Below are positions 55,740 through 64,000 of a stretch of DNA of 64,000 bases, piece after piece; positions within the stretch are counted from its first letter, which is position 1; every line of letters begins with the position of its first letter. The notes beneath the pieces were generated by a model, which did not search any database, had not been told where the DNA came from, and saw only the letters and a list, made by a program, of their open reading frames with translations. Location of the stretch: assembly GCA_036351255.1 (NCBI GenBank), contig JAZBOS010000010.1, forward strand, positions 34,387 through 98,386. Reading direction: 5' to 3'. A program made the position numbers and the translations under genes. This DNA is from Bacteroides sp. (GTDB lineage: Bacteria > Bacteroidota > Bacteroidia > Bacteroidales > UBA7960).

Positions 55740-56771
55740 ATGAAAAGATTAACGATCATTTTTTTGATGCTGAGCTTTTTCAGCGCAGGGGCCACCAGCT
55801 GGAGGCTGAACAACAACCCCAACGTAAATGCTGATTTTTCGACCTTCCAGGCCGCCCACGATGCGGCTGCGGCCGGTGACACCATTTACGTGGAGGGCAA
55901 TGGCAATGAATCCCATTATGGCAACATTACCATTTCCAAAAAGCTGATCATCATCGGGCCGGGTTATTTCCTTAACGAGAACGATTCCACTTATGCAAAT
56001 CCAATCTTTGCCAGATTCCTGAGCATTTATATCCAGCCAACCGCAGTGGGAACAGAAATTTACGGTTTATATGTTTATACCCCCGACGGCAACACCAACA
56101 ATCTCAGAATCAGGGCTTCAGATGTTGTCATCTCCAGGAATTCCTTCTATTTAAATGGTTACAACAACATCCTTATAGATGCAAATGTTGAAAATGTTTC
56201 AATCACCCAGAATTACACTTACGAAATTAAAACTTCATCCAATTCAATTGTTGCCAATAATATCCTCATTTCCAACAATTATGTTAACAACTCCATTAAC
56301 TTAAATAACCTGTCAAGCGCTATCATCTCCAACAATGTGATCAGGGCTTATATATCCAATGTTTTTTATTCACAAATCAAGAACAATATTTTATACCAGG
56401 AGCACGGTGGAGATGTTCTCAGTGTTCAGAACACCGGCAATTACGTTGCCAATAATTTAGTGGCAGGAGGTTTGGTTTCAGGGGGGAACTATGGCCCGGG
56501 AAATTTTGGGAATGTGGATATGAGCACGGTTTTTGTCGGCTACCCCACCCAGGGAAGTTACAGTACTGACGGGTTGTGGCAATTAAAGGCTGATGGCCCT
56601 GCCATAGGTGCCGGTGAAGGCGGCATCGACTGCGGGATGTTTGGCGGGCCCCTGCCTTATGTGCTTTCAGGCTTGCCGGCCATCCCCCGCATTTATGAGG
56701 CCATAGTTCCCACGGCAGGCTCAACCTTCACAGGACTTCCGGTGATCATCAAGGCCAAATCGCAAAACTAA
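55740..56771 (+). CDS. secreted right-handed beta-helix protein (cassette copy 2)
   Basis: A 343-residue paralogue of 52689-53708 with a signal peptide (MKRLTIIFLMLSFFSAGATS). The cap (ADFSTFQAAHDAAAAGDTIYVEG), the block HYGNITISKKLIIIGPGYFL and the C-terminal tail (YVLSGLPAIPRIYEAIVPT and on) closely match copy 1. The middle rungs (about residues 115-230) differ far more and are Asn/Ser-rich. No sorting domain. Followed after 5 bases by its partner gene. Confidence 0.82.
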   Translation: MKRLTIIFLMLSFFSAGATSWRLNNNPNVNADFSTFQAAHDAAAAGDTIYVEGNGNESHYGNITISKKLIIIGPGYFLNENDSTYANPIFARFLSIYIQPTAVGTEIYGLYVYTPDGNTNNLRIRASDVVISRNSFYLNGYNNILIDANVENVSITQNYTYEIKTSSNSIVANNILISNNYVNNSINLNNLSSAIISNNVIRAYISNVFYSQIKNNILYQEHGGDVLSVQNTGNYVANNLVAGGLVSGGNYGPGNFGNVDMSTVFVGYPTQGSYSTDGLWQLKADGPAIGAGEGGIDCGMFGGPLPYVLSGLPAIPRIYEAIVPTAGSTFTGLPVIIKAKSQN

Positions 56772-56776
56772 GCGAT

Positions 56777-58765
56777 ATGAAAAAGTTATCCTTCTTGTTG
56801 TTTTTCCTCTGGATGATCTGGTCTCCCCTCTGGGGCCAGCAGATCGTCCAGGCGGAGTATTTCGTTGGCGAGGACCCCGGCTATGGAAACGCCACCCCCA
56901 TTTCTGTAACAGCAGGAACAGATACAGAAATGAATTTCAGCGTTCCCCTTGAAGACCTTGATTTTGGCATTCAAACCCTGTATGTCCGGGTGAAGGACAG
57001 CAATGGTCATTGGTCGCAGACCTTCCAGCGCGTCTTCCTGGTGCAGCGAATGCCCCTCGACCCCGATTTCCTGGTTTCAGCAATGGAATATTTCTTTGAC
57101 GAAGACCCGGGCTTCGGGCAGGGCACGCCCATTGAAATCGAAGCTGGGCCTGATGTTACCGCGGCCATTGAAATACCGCTTGAAACCTTACCGGAGGGTT
57201 TGCACACGCTTTATGTCCGTACAAAGGACAATAAGGGCGGCTGGGGCTTGCAGTTCTACCGCACTTTTCTTGTGAAAATCCTTCCACAAGATCTGGAGTC
57301 CCAGGTGAATGATTTGGAGTATTTCTTTGATGAAGACCCGGGTCCTGGATTGGCTACGCCCATTGAAATACTTCCGGGTGAGGTGACATCCGTTGCGGTT
57401 GAATTGCCTTTGGATGAATTATCAAATGGGATACATACCCTGTATGTGCGCACCAAAGATGATAGGGGAGGCTGGGGCCTTGCATTTCACCGGAATTTTT
57501 TCATCCACTTGCTGCCCAATGATCAGGTGCACCAGGTGAATCATATGGAGTATTTCTTTGACGAGGACCCCGGCTTCGGTCTGGCCACCCCCATTGAAAT
57601 GCAGCCTGGTGAAGTCATTTCCGTGGCGATAGAGCTACCCCTTGAGGACCTATCCACCGGGTTGCATACCCTGTATGTGCGCACCCGCGATGACAAGGGC
57701 AATTGGGGGCTTGCCTTTTCCAGAATTTTCATGAAGTTTTTCGCCCCGGCAGATGTTGCGCAGGTGGTCCGGATGGAATACTTCTTAAATAACGACCCCG
57801 GCCCGGGCAACGGAAATGAGGTTTTGCTGAACACCCCCCGCCCGGGCGTGATGAAATACTTCGTGGTGGAGCCTGAATTGCTTCAGCCTGGCACCAACAC
57901 CTTGTATGTCAGGACCCTCGACACCCGCGGCCGCTGGGGTTTCGTACATTATGCCACTTTTGAGGCCCTTCAGGCCAATCCCTGTGATCCGCCCACTGAC
58001 CTTACTGCCTCCGATGTGACGGAAACCGCCGCTACCCTTGGCTGGACCGAACAATCAGGAGGCACCTCCTGGGATTTGCTCTGGGTGCCCAATGGAATGG
58101 ATTATACGGAAGACGGAACAGTAGGCACCGGCATTGAGGTCAACCCCAGTACGGTTGAAAATTTATTTCAGACCACCCTGTACGATTTTTATGTGCGCAC
58201 AGCCTGCAGCGACGGACAAGTGAGTCCCTGGGCCGGGCCTGCCAGTTTTCACACCCTGCCCCTGGCCTATAACCAGCTCAGCCTGCTGGCCGATCCGCCG
58301 GAAGGGGGCACTCTTACCGGTGAAGGCTCGTATGCCTTTGGCGAAGCCGTTACGATTACCGCCACACCCAACACCAACTTTGTGTTTCAGCACTGGACAG
58401 GTGATACAGAATACCTGGATGACCCGGATGAAGCCACGGCAACCGTTACCATGCCTGCTGCTCCCCTGACTCTCACTGCCCATTTCCTTGATGTAACAGG
58501 CATCAGCGATATTACTGAACAAAGCCTGAGGGTATTTCCCAATCCCGCAAGAGACCAGCTTCATATTGAGTTTTACGCTTCGGGCAAGGAGGTCATCCTT
58601 GAGCTGATGAATATGCAGGGGCATCTTGTTGATCAACTCATCATCAATGAGTCGGGCAAGGTGAAAGCCAGCTTTACTATTGCTGACCTGCCTGAAGGGC
58701 TTTACTTACTGGTCATTCGCAGCGAGAAAGCATATGTGGCTCAAAAGGTGGTTGTCAGGCATTAG
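56777..58765 (+). CDS. T9SS type A protein with five EYFFDEDPGFG repeats (copy 2)
   Basis: A 662-residue paralogue of 53714-55696 with the same architecture: signal peptide, five about 76-residue repeats (EYFVGEDPGYG, EYFFDEDPGFG, EYFFDEDPGPG, EYFFDEDPGFG, EYFLNNDPGPG), fibronectin type III domain, bacterial Ig-like repeat (DPPEGGTLTGEGSYAFGE) and type A sorting domain (LRVFPNPARDQLHIEF, ending VVVRH). The C-terminal half is nearly the same as copy 1; the repeats are more divergent than those of copy 1. It completes a tandem duplication of a two-gene cassette. Confidence 0.85.
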   Translation: MKKLSFLLFFLWMIWSPLWGQQIVQAEYFVGEDPGYGNATPISVTAGTDTEMNFSVPLEDLDFGIQTLYVRVKDSNGHWSQTFQRVFLVQRMPLDPDFLVSAMEYFFDEDPGFGQGTPIEIEAGPDVTAAIEIPLETLPEGLHTLYVRTKDNKGGWGLQFYRTFLVKILPQDLESQVNDLEYFFDEDPGPGLATPIEILPGEVTSVAVELPLDELSNGIHTLYVRTKDDRGGWGLAFHRNFFIHLLPNDQVHQVNHMEYFFDEDPGFGLATPIEMQPGEVISVAIELPLEDLSTGLHTLYVRTRDDKGNWGLAFSRIFMKFFAPADVAQVVRMEYFLNNDPGPGNGNEVLLNTPRPGVMKYFVVEPELLQPGTNTLYVRTLDTRGRWGFVHYATFEALQANPCDPPTDLTASDVTETAATLGWTEQSGGTSWDLLWVPNGMDYTEDGTVGTGIEVNPSTVENLFQTTLYDFYVRTACSDGQVSPWAGPASFHTLPLAYNQLSLLADPPEGGTLTGEGSYAFGEAVTITATPNTNFVFQHWTGDTEYLDDPDEATATVTMPAAPLTLTAHFLDVTGISDITEQSLRVFPNPARDQLHIEFYASGKEVILELMNMQGHLVDQLIINESGKVKASFTIADLPEGLYLLVIRSEKAYVAQKVVVRH

Positions 58766-58779
58766 GGTGCAATAGCTTG

Positions 58780-58819
58780 ATGGCAGCAGATCTGCGACAC
58801 ATCGCGGCTCTGCTGCCAT
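58780..58819. other. hairpin after the second cassette
   Basis: Perfect stem ATGGCAGCAGA (58780-58790) / TCTGCTGCCAT (58809-58819), loop of 18. No T-run follows, so it is not a standard intrinsic terminator. Confidence 0.55.
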
Positions 58820-58891
58820 ACCAAATCTGCAAGATCACATCGTTTCCTGAATTTCATTGAATATTAAAACAAAAAATATTTAAAACATTTG

Positions 58892-58921
58892 TTTGAATTG
58901 CAGATATTTTCTATATATTTG
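58892..58921 (+). promoter_or_regulatory. promoter of the GLUG-repeat gene
   Basis: TTTG (58892-58895), 18-base spacer, -7 box TATATTTG (58914-58921). The spacing is ideal. The message would have a leader of about 200 bases if the start at 59127 is right. Confidence 0.6.
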
Positions 58922-59126
58922 AAAACGGGGAGCCATCCTTCCCAAATATTGATTTTTCATGGCTCCACTGGGTTTGCTTATTGAACATTTCATCAGGCCC
59001 CTATCCTATTGCCCGAAGGATTCCGACCAGGATGACCCAGGGGTTCCTCCCCCATCCCTTCTTTTCCAGGCATTTAGCCTGTTTCCTTCTTCTCGTTTTG
59101 TTGTGTTCATTTTAAAATCATTTGCG

Positions 59127-62084
59127 ATGAGAAACATTTACGCGCTCTTTGGGGCATTGATTTTTTCAGGGGCCATAAGTTCAAACGCTCAGCAGGCAAA
59201 TTCATGCCTCATAATTCCCGGCGAGGAGGAGGTTTCGGGATCGGGGGTCATCCAGGTTCAGCAAAGAAAAAGCTCTGATAAAAGTTTTGAGGTTATTTTC
59301 ATTGTTGACATGACCAACGCCGTGGCCGAGGGCGGGGTGGTCTTTAACCCTGAGATCCACCAGGTGTACATTTCAGGTTCGTTCATCGGCTGGCCAATGC
59401 CCGGGTCTGACACCAATTACGAATTGCAGCCGGTGGCTCCCAAGCGGGATGAAGGAACAGATACCAGTGCAGGACATCCTGCAAAAAATCTGCTCTATTC
59501 CATTACTTTCGAGATTGAAGAGGGACTGTGGTATTACAAATACTTCCTGGTGCAGGATGATCCCACCTGGAATCTTGGAGAATGGGCGGGAGACCCCAAC
59601 AGGGAGGTCCTCATTGCGGGCCCTGCAACAATTAACAATGTTTGGGGAAACCTTGTGAGTTTTGCAGGGGGTGATGGCTCTCCTGAAAATCCTTTTCAGG
59701 TGGCTACCCCTGAACATTTAAATTCTGTAAGGTATTTCCCCCTGGCTCACTACAAACAAATTGCCGACATTGATTTGGGTGTTTCCCCCTGGAATGAAGG
59801 GGGAGGCTGGATCTCTATCGGGAATGACTATGAGCCATTCAGGGGTTCATTCAATGGAAACGGCTTCACAATAAGCAATATGACAATCAACCAGCCTCAG
59901 AATTTATACCTGGGACTTTTTGGGTTCGTTGTTGAAGGTTTACTAATGAATGTTTCTATTGAAAGTGCCACTATTACAGGCCAAAGCTTTGGGGGTATTC
60001 TTTGTGGCTATACAATAGCCACTCAGATTATGAATTGCTCCACATCAGGAGAAATCAGCATAGAGACGAACTGGGCGGGAGGCTTAACAGGGGTGGCAAA
60101 TCAAACTCAAATCTTCAATTCGTACTCCATTGCCAACATTCAGTCCAGTGGCTATTCAATAGGAGGTTTAACAGGAGCCATCGAAGAAAACTCGGTTATT
60201 TTTAATTGCTACGCTACCGGAAATGTTTCAGGGAGCAGTTTTGTGGGTGGTTTGGCAGGCTGGACAGGTAACTATTGCCAGGTAAATAACAGTTATTCAA
60301 CAGGAATGGTAAGCGGTGTTTTCGACACTGGGGGCTTAATTGGCGGAGGATATGATTTGACCTCGAACAACAGCTACTGGAACATCGAAACCAGCAACCA
60401 AGCCATTTCATATGGAGGGACCCCAAAAAACACCGCTGAGCTGTTGCAGCAAAACACTTATACTGCCTGGGACTTCACGAATATCTGGAGTATTACCCCG
60501 GGAGAAACTTACGCTTACCTGCAGATTCAAAATGAGCCGGCATGGTTTAACTACCCACCTTCCTTTTTATCCCCTTCAAACTTCTCGGCCGTTCCATACG
60601 ATCATGAAATCAAACTTACCTGGATTTCACCTTCGCTGGGCAACCCAAGCGCAATAAATCTTTACCGCAACGAGGAATTGTATCAGACCCTTGGCGTTGA
60701 GACAACGGTTTATCTCGATCAGGGCCTGGAGAATTTTTTATATTACTCCTATTCCCTTACGGCTCAGTATGGGGAAGATGAGAGTGACCCTACACTGGTA
60801 ATTTCCACTTTCGCAAACCCCGGATTTAGCGCAGGCGATGGCTCCTATGACAACCCATTTCTGGTGGATTCCCCAGACGAACTTTATACTGTCAGGATTT
60901 ACCCCTATAAAGTATTCATGCAAACTGCCGATATTGACCTGGGTGTTTCGGCCTGGAAAGATGGTGAAGGGTGGCTGCCCATTGGAGATAATGATCAAAG
61001 GGCGACTTTATACTACGATGGGAACGGCTTCAAAATCAGCAATCTGACCATCAATCGTCCCGAAAAAGACTTTATTGGCCTTTTTGGAGCTATCCAGGAT
61101 ACGAACCTATGGAATATAGCCCTTGAAAACGTCAATATTACGGGCAACAGCTACACCGGTGCGCTGACAGGGTTTTCGTCAAATTGCGATATTTATCAAT
61201 GTTATTCAACAGGTCAGGTGCTTGGAGAAAATATTTTGGGCGGATTGGTTGGAACCGCCACCAACTATTCCTATCTAGAGAGTTCTTTTGCTGCTATGGA
61301 CGTCATTCAGAATGAAGCCAGCAATCAACAAGCCGGGGGGCTGGTTGGCCGGCTTAACGAAAGTGAGGTGCTTTCTTGTTTTTCATCGGGCAATGTGTCT
61401 GGATCCGATTATTCTGGAGGCTTAATCGGGGGCGTTAACGCTTTCAGTTTCGTCTTTGGGAGCTATGCCACCGGAAATGTGGAAGGTAACAATTTTGTTG
61501 GCGGACTGGTGGGTAGCATACAAAATTCCACCTTTGCTCTGTGTTATTCCACCGGGGAGGTATCAGGCAATATTGCAGGGGGCTTGATAGGTGAATCCTT
61601 TGCGACTGACGGATACTACTCTTACTGGGACACCGAAACAAGTATGCAGAGCTCTTCTTATGGGGGCACCCCAAAAACTACAGCCGCTATGACCCAGGAG
61701 GCCACTTTCGAGAATTGGGATTTTGAGGACACCTGGGCCATTCAGGAGAACACCACCTATCCTTACCTGCAATGGCAACTGGGGCCTTGGGAGCATAATT
61801 ATCCCGCCTCCCAAAGCGCAATTGAAGAACCTCCAGAAAACGCGCTCAGGGTTTTCCCCAATCCGGCCTGGGACAGGGTCTGGATTGAATTCGATTCACC
61901 AAACGGGACCCCCCTGCAAGTTCAACTGCTAAACCTTCAGGGGCAGATCGTTGATCAGCAAATCATTGAGGAACCGGGCAAGATCAGGATGACTTTTAAT
62001 ACCAATAAATTATCTGCAGGAATCTACCTCCTGGTCATCCGGGGAGAAACTCTAAACCTGGCAGAAAAACTTATCATTGAATGA
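59127..62084 (+). CDS. T9SS type A protein with GLUG repeats and an N-terminal carbohydrate-binding-like domain
   Basis: A protein of about 985 residues from the ATG at 59127, which precedes the signal peptide MRNIYALFGALIFSGAISSNAQ. An Ig-like starch-binding-type domain follows (about 54-170; VYISGSFIGWPMPG). Two GLUG arrays come next (about 180-480 and 580-900; motifs GGLTGVA, GGLAGW, GGLVGT, GGLVGR), each opening with GDGS-NPF and DIDLGVS, separated by a fibronectin-like domain. The C-terminus is a type A sorting domain (LRVFPNPAWDRVWIEF, ending LIIE). GLUG repeats occur in adhesins and autotransporters. The sorting domain resembles those of the two cassette proteins upstream, including VDQQIIEEPGK. 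Confidence 0.85.
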   Translation: MRNIYALFGALIFSGAISSNAQQANSCLIIPGEEEVSGSGVIQVQQRKSSDKSFEVIFIVDMTNAVAEGGVVFNPEIHQVYISGSFIGWPMPGSDTNYELQPVAPKRDEGTDTSAGHPAKNLLYSITFEIEEGLWYYKYFLVQDDPTWNLGEWAGDPNREVLIAGPATINNVWGNLVSFAGGDGSPENPFQVATPEHLNSVRYFPLAHYKQIADIDLGVSPWNEGGGWISIGNDYEPFRGSFNGNGFTISNMTINQPQNLYLGLFGFVVEGLLMNVSIESATITGQSFGGILCGYTIATQIMNCSTSGEISIETNWAGGLTGVANQTQIFNSYSIANIQSSGYSIGGLTGAIEENSVIFNCYATGNVSGSSFVGGLAGWTGNYCQVNNSYSTGMVSGVFDTGGLIGGGYDLTSNNSYWNIETSNQAISYGGTPKNTAELLQQNTYTAWDFTNIWSITPGETYAYLQIQNEPAWFNYPPSFLSPSNFSAVPYDHEIKLTWISPSLGNPSAINLYRNEELYQTLGVETTVYLDQGLENFLYYSYSLTAQYGEDESDPTLVISTFANPGFSAGDGSYDNPFLVDSPDELYTVRIYPYKVFMQTADIDLGVSAWKDGEGWLPIGDNDQRATLYYDGNGFKISNLTINRPEKDFIGLFGAIQDTNLWNIALENVNITGNSYTGALTGFSSNCDIYQCYSTGQVLGENILGGLVGTATNYSYLESSFAAMDVIQNEASNQQAGGLVGRLNESEVLSCFSSGNVSGSDYSGGLIGGVNAFSFVFGSYATGNVEGNNFVGGLVGSIQNSTFALCYSTGEVSGNIAGGLIGESFATDGYYSYWDTETSMQSSSYGGTPKTTAAMTQEATFENWDFEDTWAIQENTTYPYLQWQLGPWEHNYPASQSAIEEPPENALRVFPNPAWDRVWIEFDSPNGTPLQVQLLNLQGQIVDQQIIEEPGKIRMTFNTNKLSAGIYLLVIRGETLNLAEKLIIE

Positions 62085-62101
62085 CCTGGCAGACAGGCTT
62101 G

Positions 62102-62145
62102 AAAAAAGGGGGTGACAATAATTTCAATTGCCACCCCCTTTTTTA
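62102..62145 (+). terminator. strong intrinsic terminator of the GLUG gene
   Basis: Stem AAAAAAGGGGGTG / CACCCCCTTTTTT with an inner CAA/TTG pairing and a T-run at the end. It begins 17 bases after the stop. Confidence 0.9.
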
Positions 62146-62227
62146 TCTGCCAGTTCAACTTTTTATTATTTTAGCAATAAATTAATTTCCCTTCTGACCA
62201 TCCAAAAGGCAAAAACAATTAAAGGGC

Positions 62228-64000
62228 ATGAAGAAACTGCTGCATCTCCTGCTGAATCCCTTCGTGCTGCCCATCCTGCCCACCATCATCCTCATCCTCT
62301 TCCTGCCCTTTAATTACGACCGGTATTTACTTGAGGTGGAGCAGACAAGGAAAATGGCTCAGGACACCTACGAATGGTATGATGACCTGACTATGGACGG
62401 AAATTCTGAAAGGATCTACATGAAGGATAATTTTTTTCATTCCTGGATTGCCATTTATGATCACAATGAAACCCTCTACAATCAATGGAACATTCTTGGA
62501 AGTATTGATTTTAGTCAAAAAAAAGTTTTAGCTATTTCGGGAGACTATGACCAATGCGGGAAGAAAGAACTGTTTTTATTTACCATAAAAAATGACAGCA
62601 TTTTCCTTCACTCCATCCATGATCTCAACGATCCCTTACTGACTATTCAAGACCGTTTTATTACCGAAACAGGAGCCGGAATGGATAAACCAGACCCCTT
62701 CATTTTACCAGCAGAAATGAATGACCTCAACGGCGATGGCAAGAAAGAACTGATCTTTGGGTTGGGCAGTGGGTTTTCACGATTTCCCAGGAATGTTTTC
62801 GCGTATTATATTGATCAGGATTCACTGGTCCGTTCACCAGACTCGTATTACAACATTAACGGCATTTTACAAGCCGATATCACTGGAGACGGGAAAAAGG
62901 AGATTATGCTCTCAGGTCAGGCATCTGCCAATGTTTCCCCTTCACTGGCAAAATACCACGACTACAGCAACTGGATTATGGTGCTCGACCATAAGCTGGA
63001 GTTTTTGTTTGAACCTGTTGAAATACCAGGGAGCACCTATTTTCTATATTCAATGCTCTTTGAAGAAGAAAAGAGAGCGTTTAAGAGCCTTTTAATAGAC
63101 AGACATAAGGATGGAAACGCAAAAATATATTCATTTACTCCAGGAGGAGAGGTATTAGAAATAAAAGATGTTGGAATGAAAGTGGGTTCTTTTTTTGTTT
63201 TACACGATCAAAAAGGAAAACCCATCATCATATTTTCAAACCCCCTGGAAGGAAGCTGGATTTATGATTATCCGACCAATGAGCTTAAGCAAATTTCTTC
63301 ATCCCATATGGGTTTGGCAGGACAATATGATTTAGAAGGGGATGGAAAAAATGAAGCAATCACCCTAAGTTCTAACGACTTTAAAATCTTTGTTTTTCGT
63401 GAAGGGATGAAAAATCCAGCAGTTGCTGAGACACCCTGGAGTTCAGGAAACCCAAACCTGATATCAATTAAAGAATCTACCACTTCCCCACCCCAAATCA
63501 GTTATCAATTAGGGCAAGATTATTATTTATTCAATTACGGCCCTAACCCTGCTTATTATCTGAACTTTCTGTATTTCCTGCTAATCTATGCTGGGATGAT
63601 TGGTTTTGCTGTGGCCACCCGGAAGGCACAGCAAAAGCAGTTTCAGCGCCGGCTTGACACCGAGAAGAAAATCACCGAGCTGCAGCTCAGCCTGGTAAAG
63701 AACCAGCTGGATCCGCATTTCACGATTAATGCGATGAATGCCATCCTCTACCTGGTCAGCCATAACGAGAACGAGAAGGCCCATGAAAATATCAAGCGCT
63801 TTTCGCGGCTCTACCGTTCATTGTTGCTTTCGGCTGATGCCCCTCTGCGCAGCCTCAGGGAAGAGCTGGATTTCTGCCGCGATTACCTGGAGCTGGAAAA
63901 GGCGCGTTTCGGGGATGCCTTCAGCTTTTCCATCGAGTTGGCCGAGGGGGTGGATATGGAGCAGCAGATCCCCAAAATGATCATCCAGACCCATGCAGAA
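62228..64000 (+). CDS. LytS-type histidine kinase with VCBS/FG-GAP-like sensor (cut by window edge)
   Basis: 591 residues are visible; the ATP-binding domain runs off the window. The ATG at 62228 is followed by a transmembrane helix (about 10-28), a long extracytoplasmic region (30-440), a second helix (about 443-463), a coiled linker and the His_kinase domain with acceptor His497 in QLDPHFTINAMNA. The sensor region has three to four Ca-binding-like loops of the FG-GAP/VCBS type: DLNGDGKKELI (about 165), DITGDGKKEIM (about 220), DLEGDGKNEAI (about 370), and a weaker GDYDQCGKKELF. LytS-family kinases normally use LytTR regulators; the partner is outside the window. The motif DPHFTIN differs from the usual NPHFLFN. 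Confidence 0.85.
   Translation, partial: MKKLLHLLLNPFVLPILPTIILILFLPFNYDRYLLEVEQTRKMAQDTYEWYDDLTMDGNSERIYMKDNFFHSWIAIYDHNETLYNQWNILGSIDFSQKKVLAISGDYDQCGKKELFLFTIKNDSIFLHSIHDLNDPLLTIQDRFITETGAGMDKPDPFILPAEMNDLNGDGKKELIFGLGSGFSRFPRNVFAYYIDQDSLVRSPDSYYNINGILQADITGDGKKEIMLSGQASANVSPSLAKYHDYSNWIMVLDHKLEFLFEPVEIPGSTYFLYSMLFEEEKRAFKSLLIDRHKDGNAKIYSFTPGGEVLEIKDVGMKVGSFFVLHDQKGKPIIIFSNPLEGSWIYDYPTNELKQISSSHMGLAGQYDLEGDGKNEAITLSSNDFKIFVFREGMKNPAVAETPWSSGNPNLISIKESTTSPPQISYQLGQDYYLFNYGPNPAYYLNFLYFLLIYAGMIGFAVATRKAQQKQFQRRLDTEKKITELQLSLVKNQLDPHFTINAMNAILYLVSHNENEKAHENIKRFSRLYRSLLLSADAPLRSLREELDFCRDYLELEKARFGDAFSFSIELAEGVDMEQQIPKMIIQTHAE

Larger units (their letters stand above)
58766..59126. other. 361-base intergenic region with hairpin and promoter
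   Basis: It contains an 11-bp hairpin (58780-58819), the promoter at 58892-58921 and a leader of about 200 bases before the GLUG gene. An in-frame ATG at 58959 gives a 56-residue extension without a signal-peptide character, so it is not used. Confidence 0.5.

Noticed and set aside
53714..58765. CRISPR-like or satellite repeats
   Set aside because: Repeat period is 228-231 bases and stays in frame; these are protein repeats, not spaced direct repeats.

Overview
The window comes from a member of the Bacteroidota, most likely class Bacteroidia. Several independent signals agree on this. Many genes have the phylum's -7 box TAnnTTTG upstream, some with a TTG/TTTG -33 box. TonB receptors carry N-terminal carboxypeptidase-regulatory-like domains. 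There are type IX secretion sorting domains of both type A and type B, a GldA-type ABC ATPase, DUF2723 and YaiO-type outer-membrane proteins. No phage, transposase, CRISPR array or rRNA was seen. One tRNA gene (Gln, anticodon TTG) is present.

Layout. 1-2302: minus-strand metal-handling cluster (TonB receptor cut by the window edge, two heavy-metal-associated domain proteins, a Cys-rich small protein), then a lipoprotein. 2423-8587: Oar-like TonB receptor, PhoR/PhoB-type two-component pair and a small outer-membrane barrel, all on minus. 8813-15725: plus-strand module with a hybrid sensor whose ATP-binding domain looks dead, a lone receiver, a TPR/YaiO barrel, a membrane-anchored HEAT-like protein and a processive family 2 glycosyltransferase; I read it as a regulated exopolysaccharide machine. 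16065-30685: mostly housekeeping (yicC-gmk-nadD, metK, gldA, rsgA-dtd-mazG-like, yceD-rpmF-plsX-fabH), a 1076-residue multi-cofactor oxidoreductase, a SagB-like nitroreductase and serine dehydratase. 30673-37918: an ECF sigma factor with a membrane-spanning barrel partner, a 930-base non-coding stretch with a perfect 54-bp palindrome, a TPR protein and a type B T9SS cargo protein. 38051-51761: lepA, rsmI, an acidic hypothetical protein, tdk, pgi, the rimP-nusA-infB operon and a DUF2723 glycosyltransferase. 52027-62084: tRNA-Gln, then a secreted-protein island made of a tandemly duplicated two-gene cassette (beta-helix protein plus an EYFFDEDPGFG-repeat T9SS protein) followed by a GLUG-repeat T9SS protein. 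62228-64000: the start of a LytS-type histidine kinase with Ca-binding-like repeats in its sensor region, cut by the window edge.

How the parts fit. The core genes form conserved operons for translation initiation, fatty-acid/phospholipid synthesis and nucleotide supply. The accessory content is nearly all cell-surface biology: TonB uptake, T9SS cargo, polysaccharide synthesis and the sensors that may control them. The most interesting candidates are the 8.8-15.7 kb polysaccharide module with its apparent pseudokinase, the duplicated secreted cassette at 52.7-58.8 kb, and a dispersed family of long palindromes at three intergenic sites (about 15.85, 33.3 and 52.2 kb).
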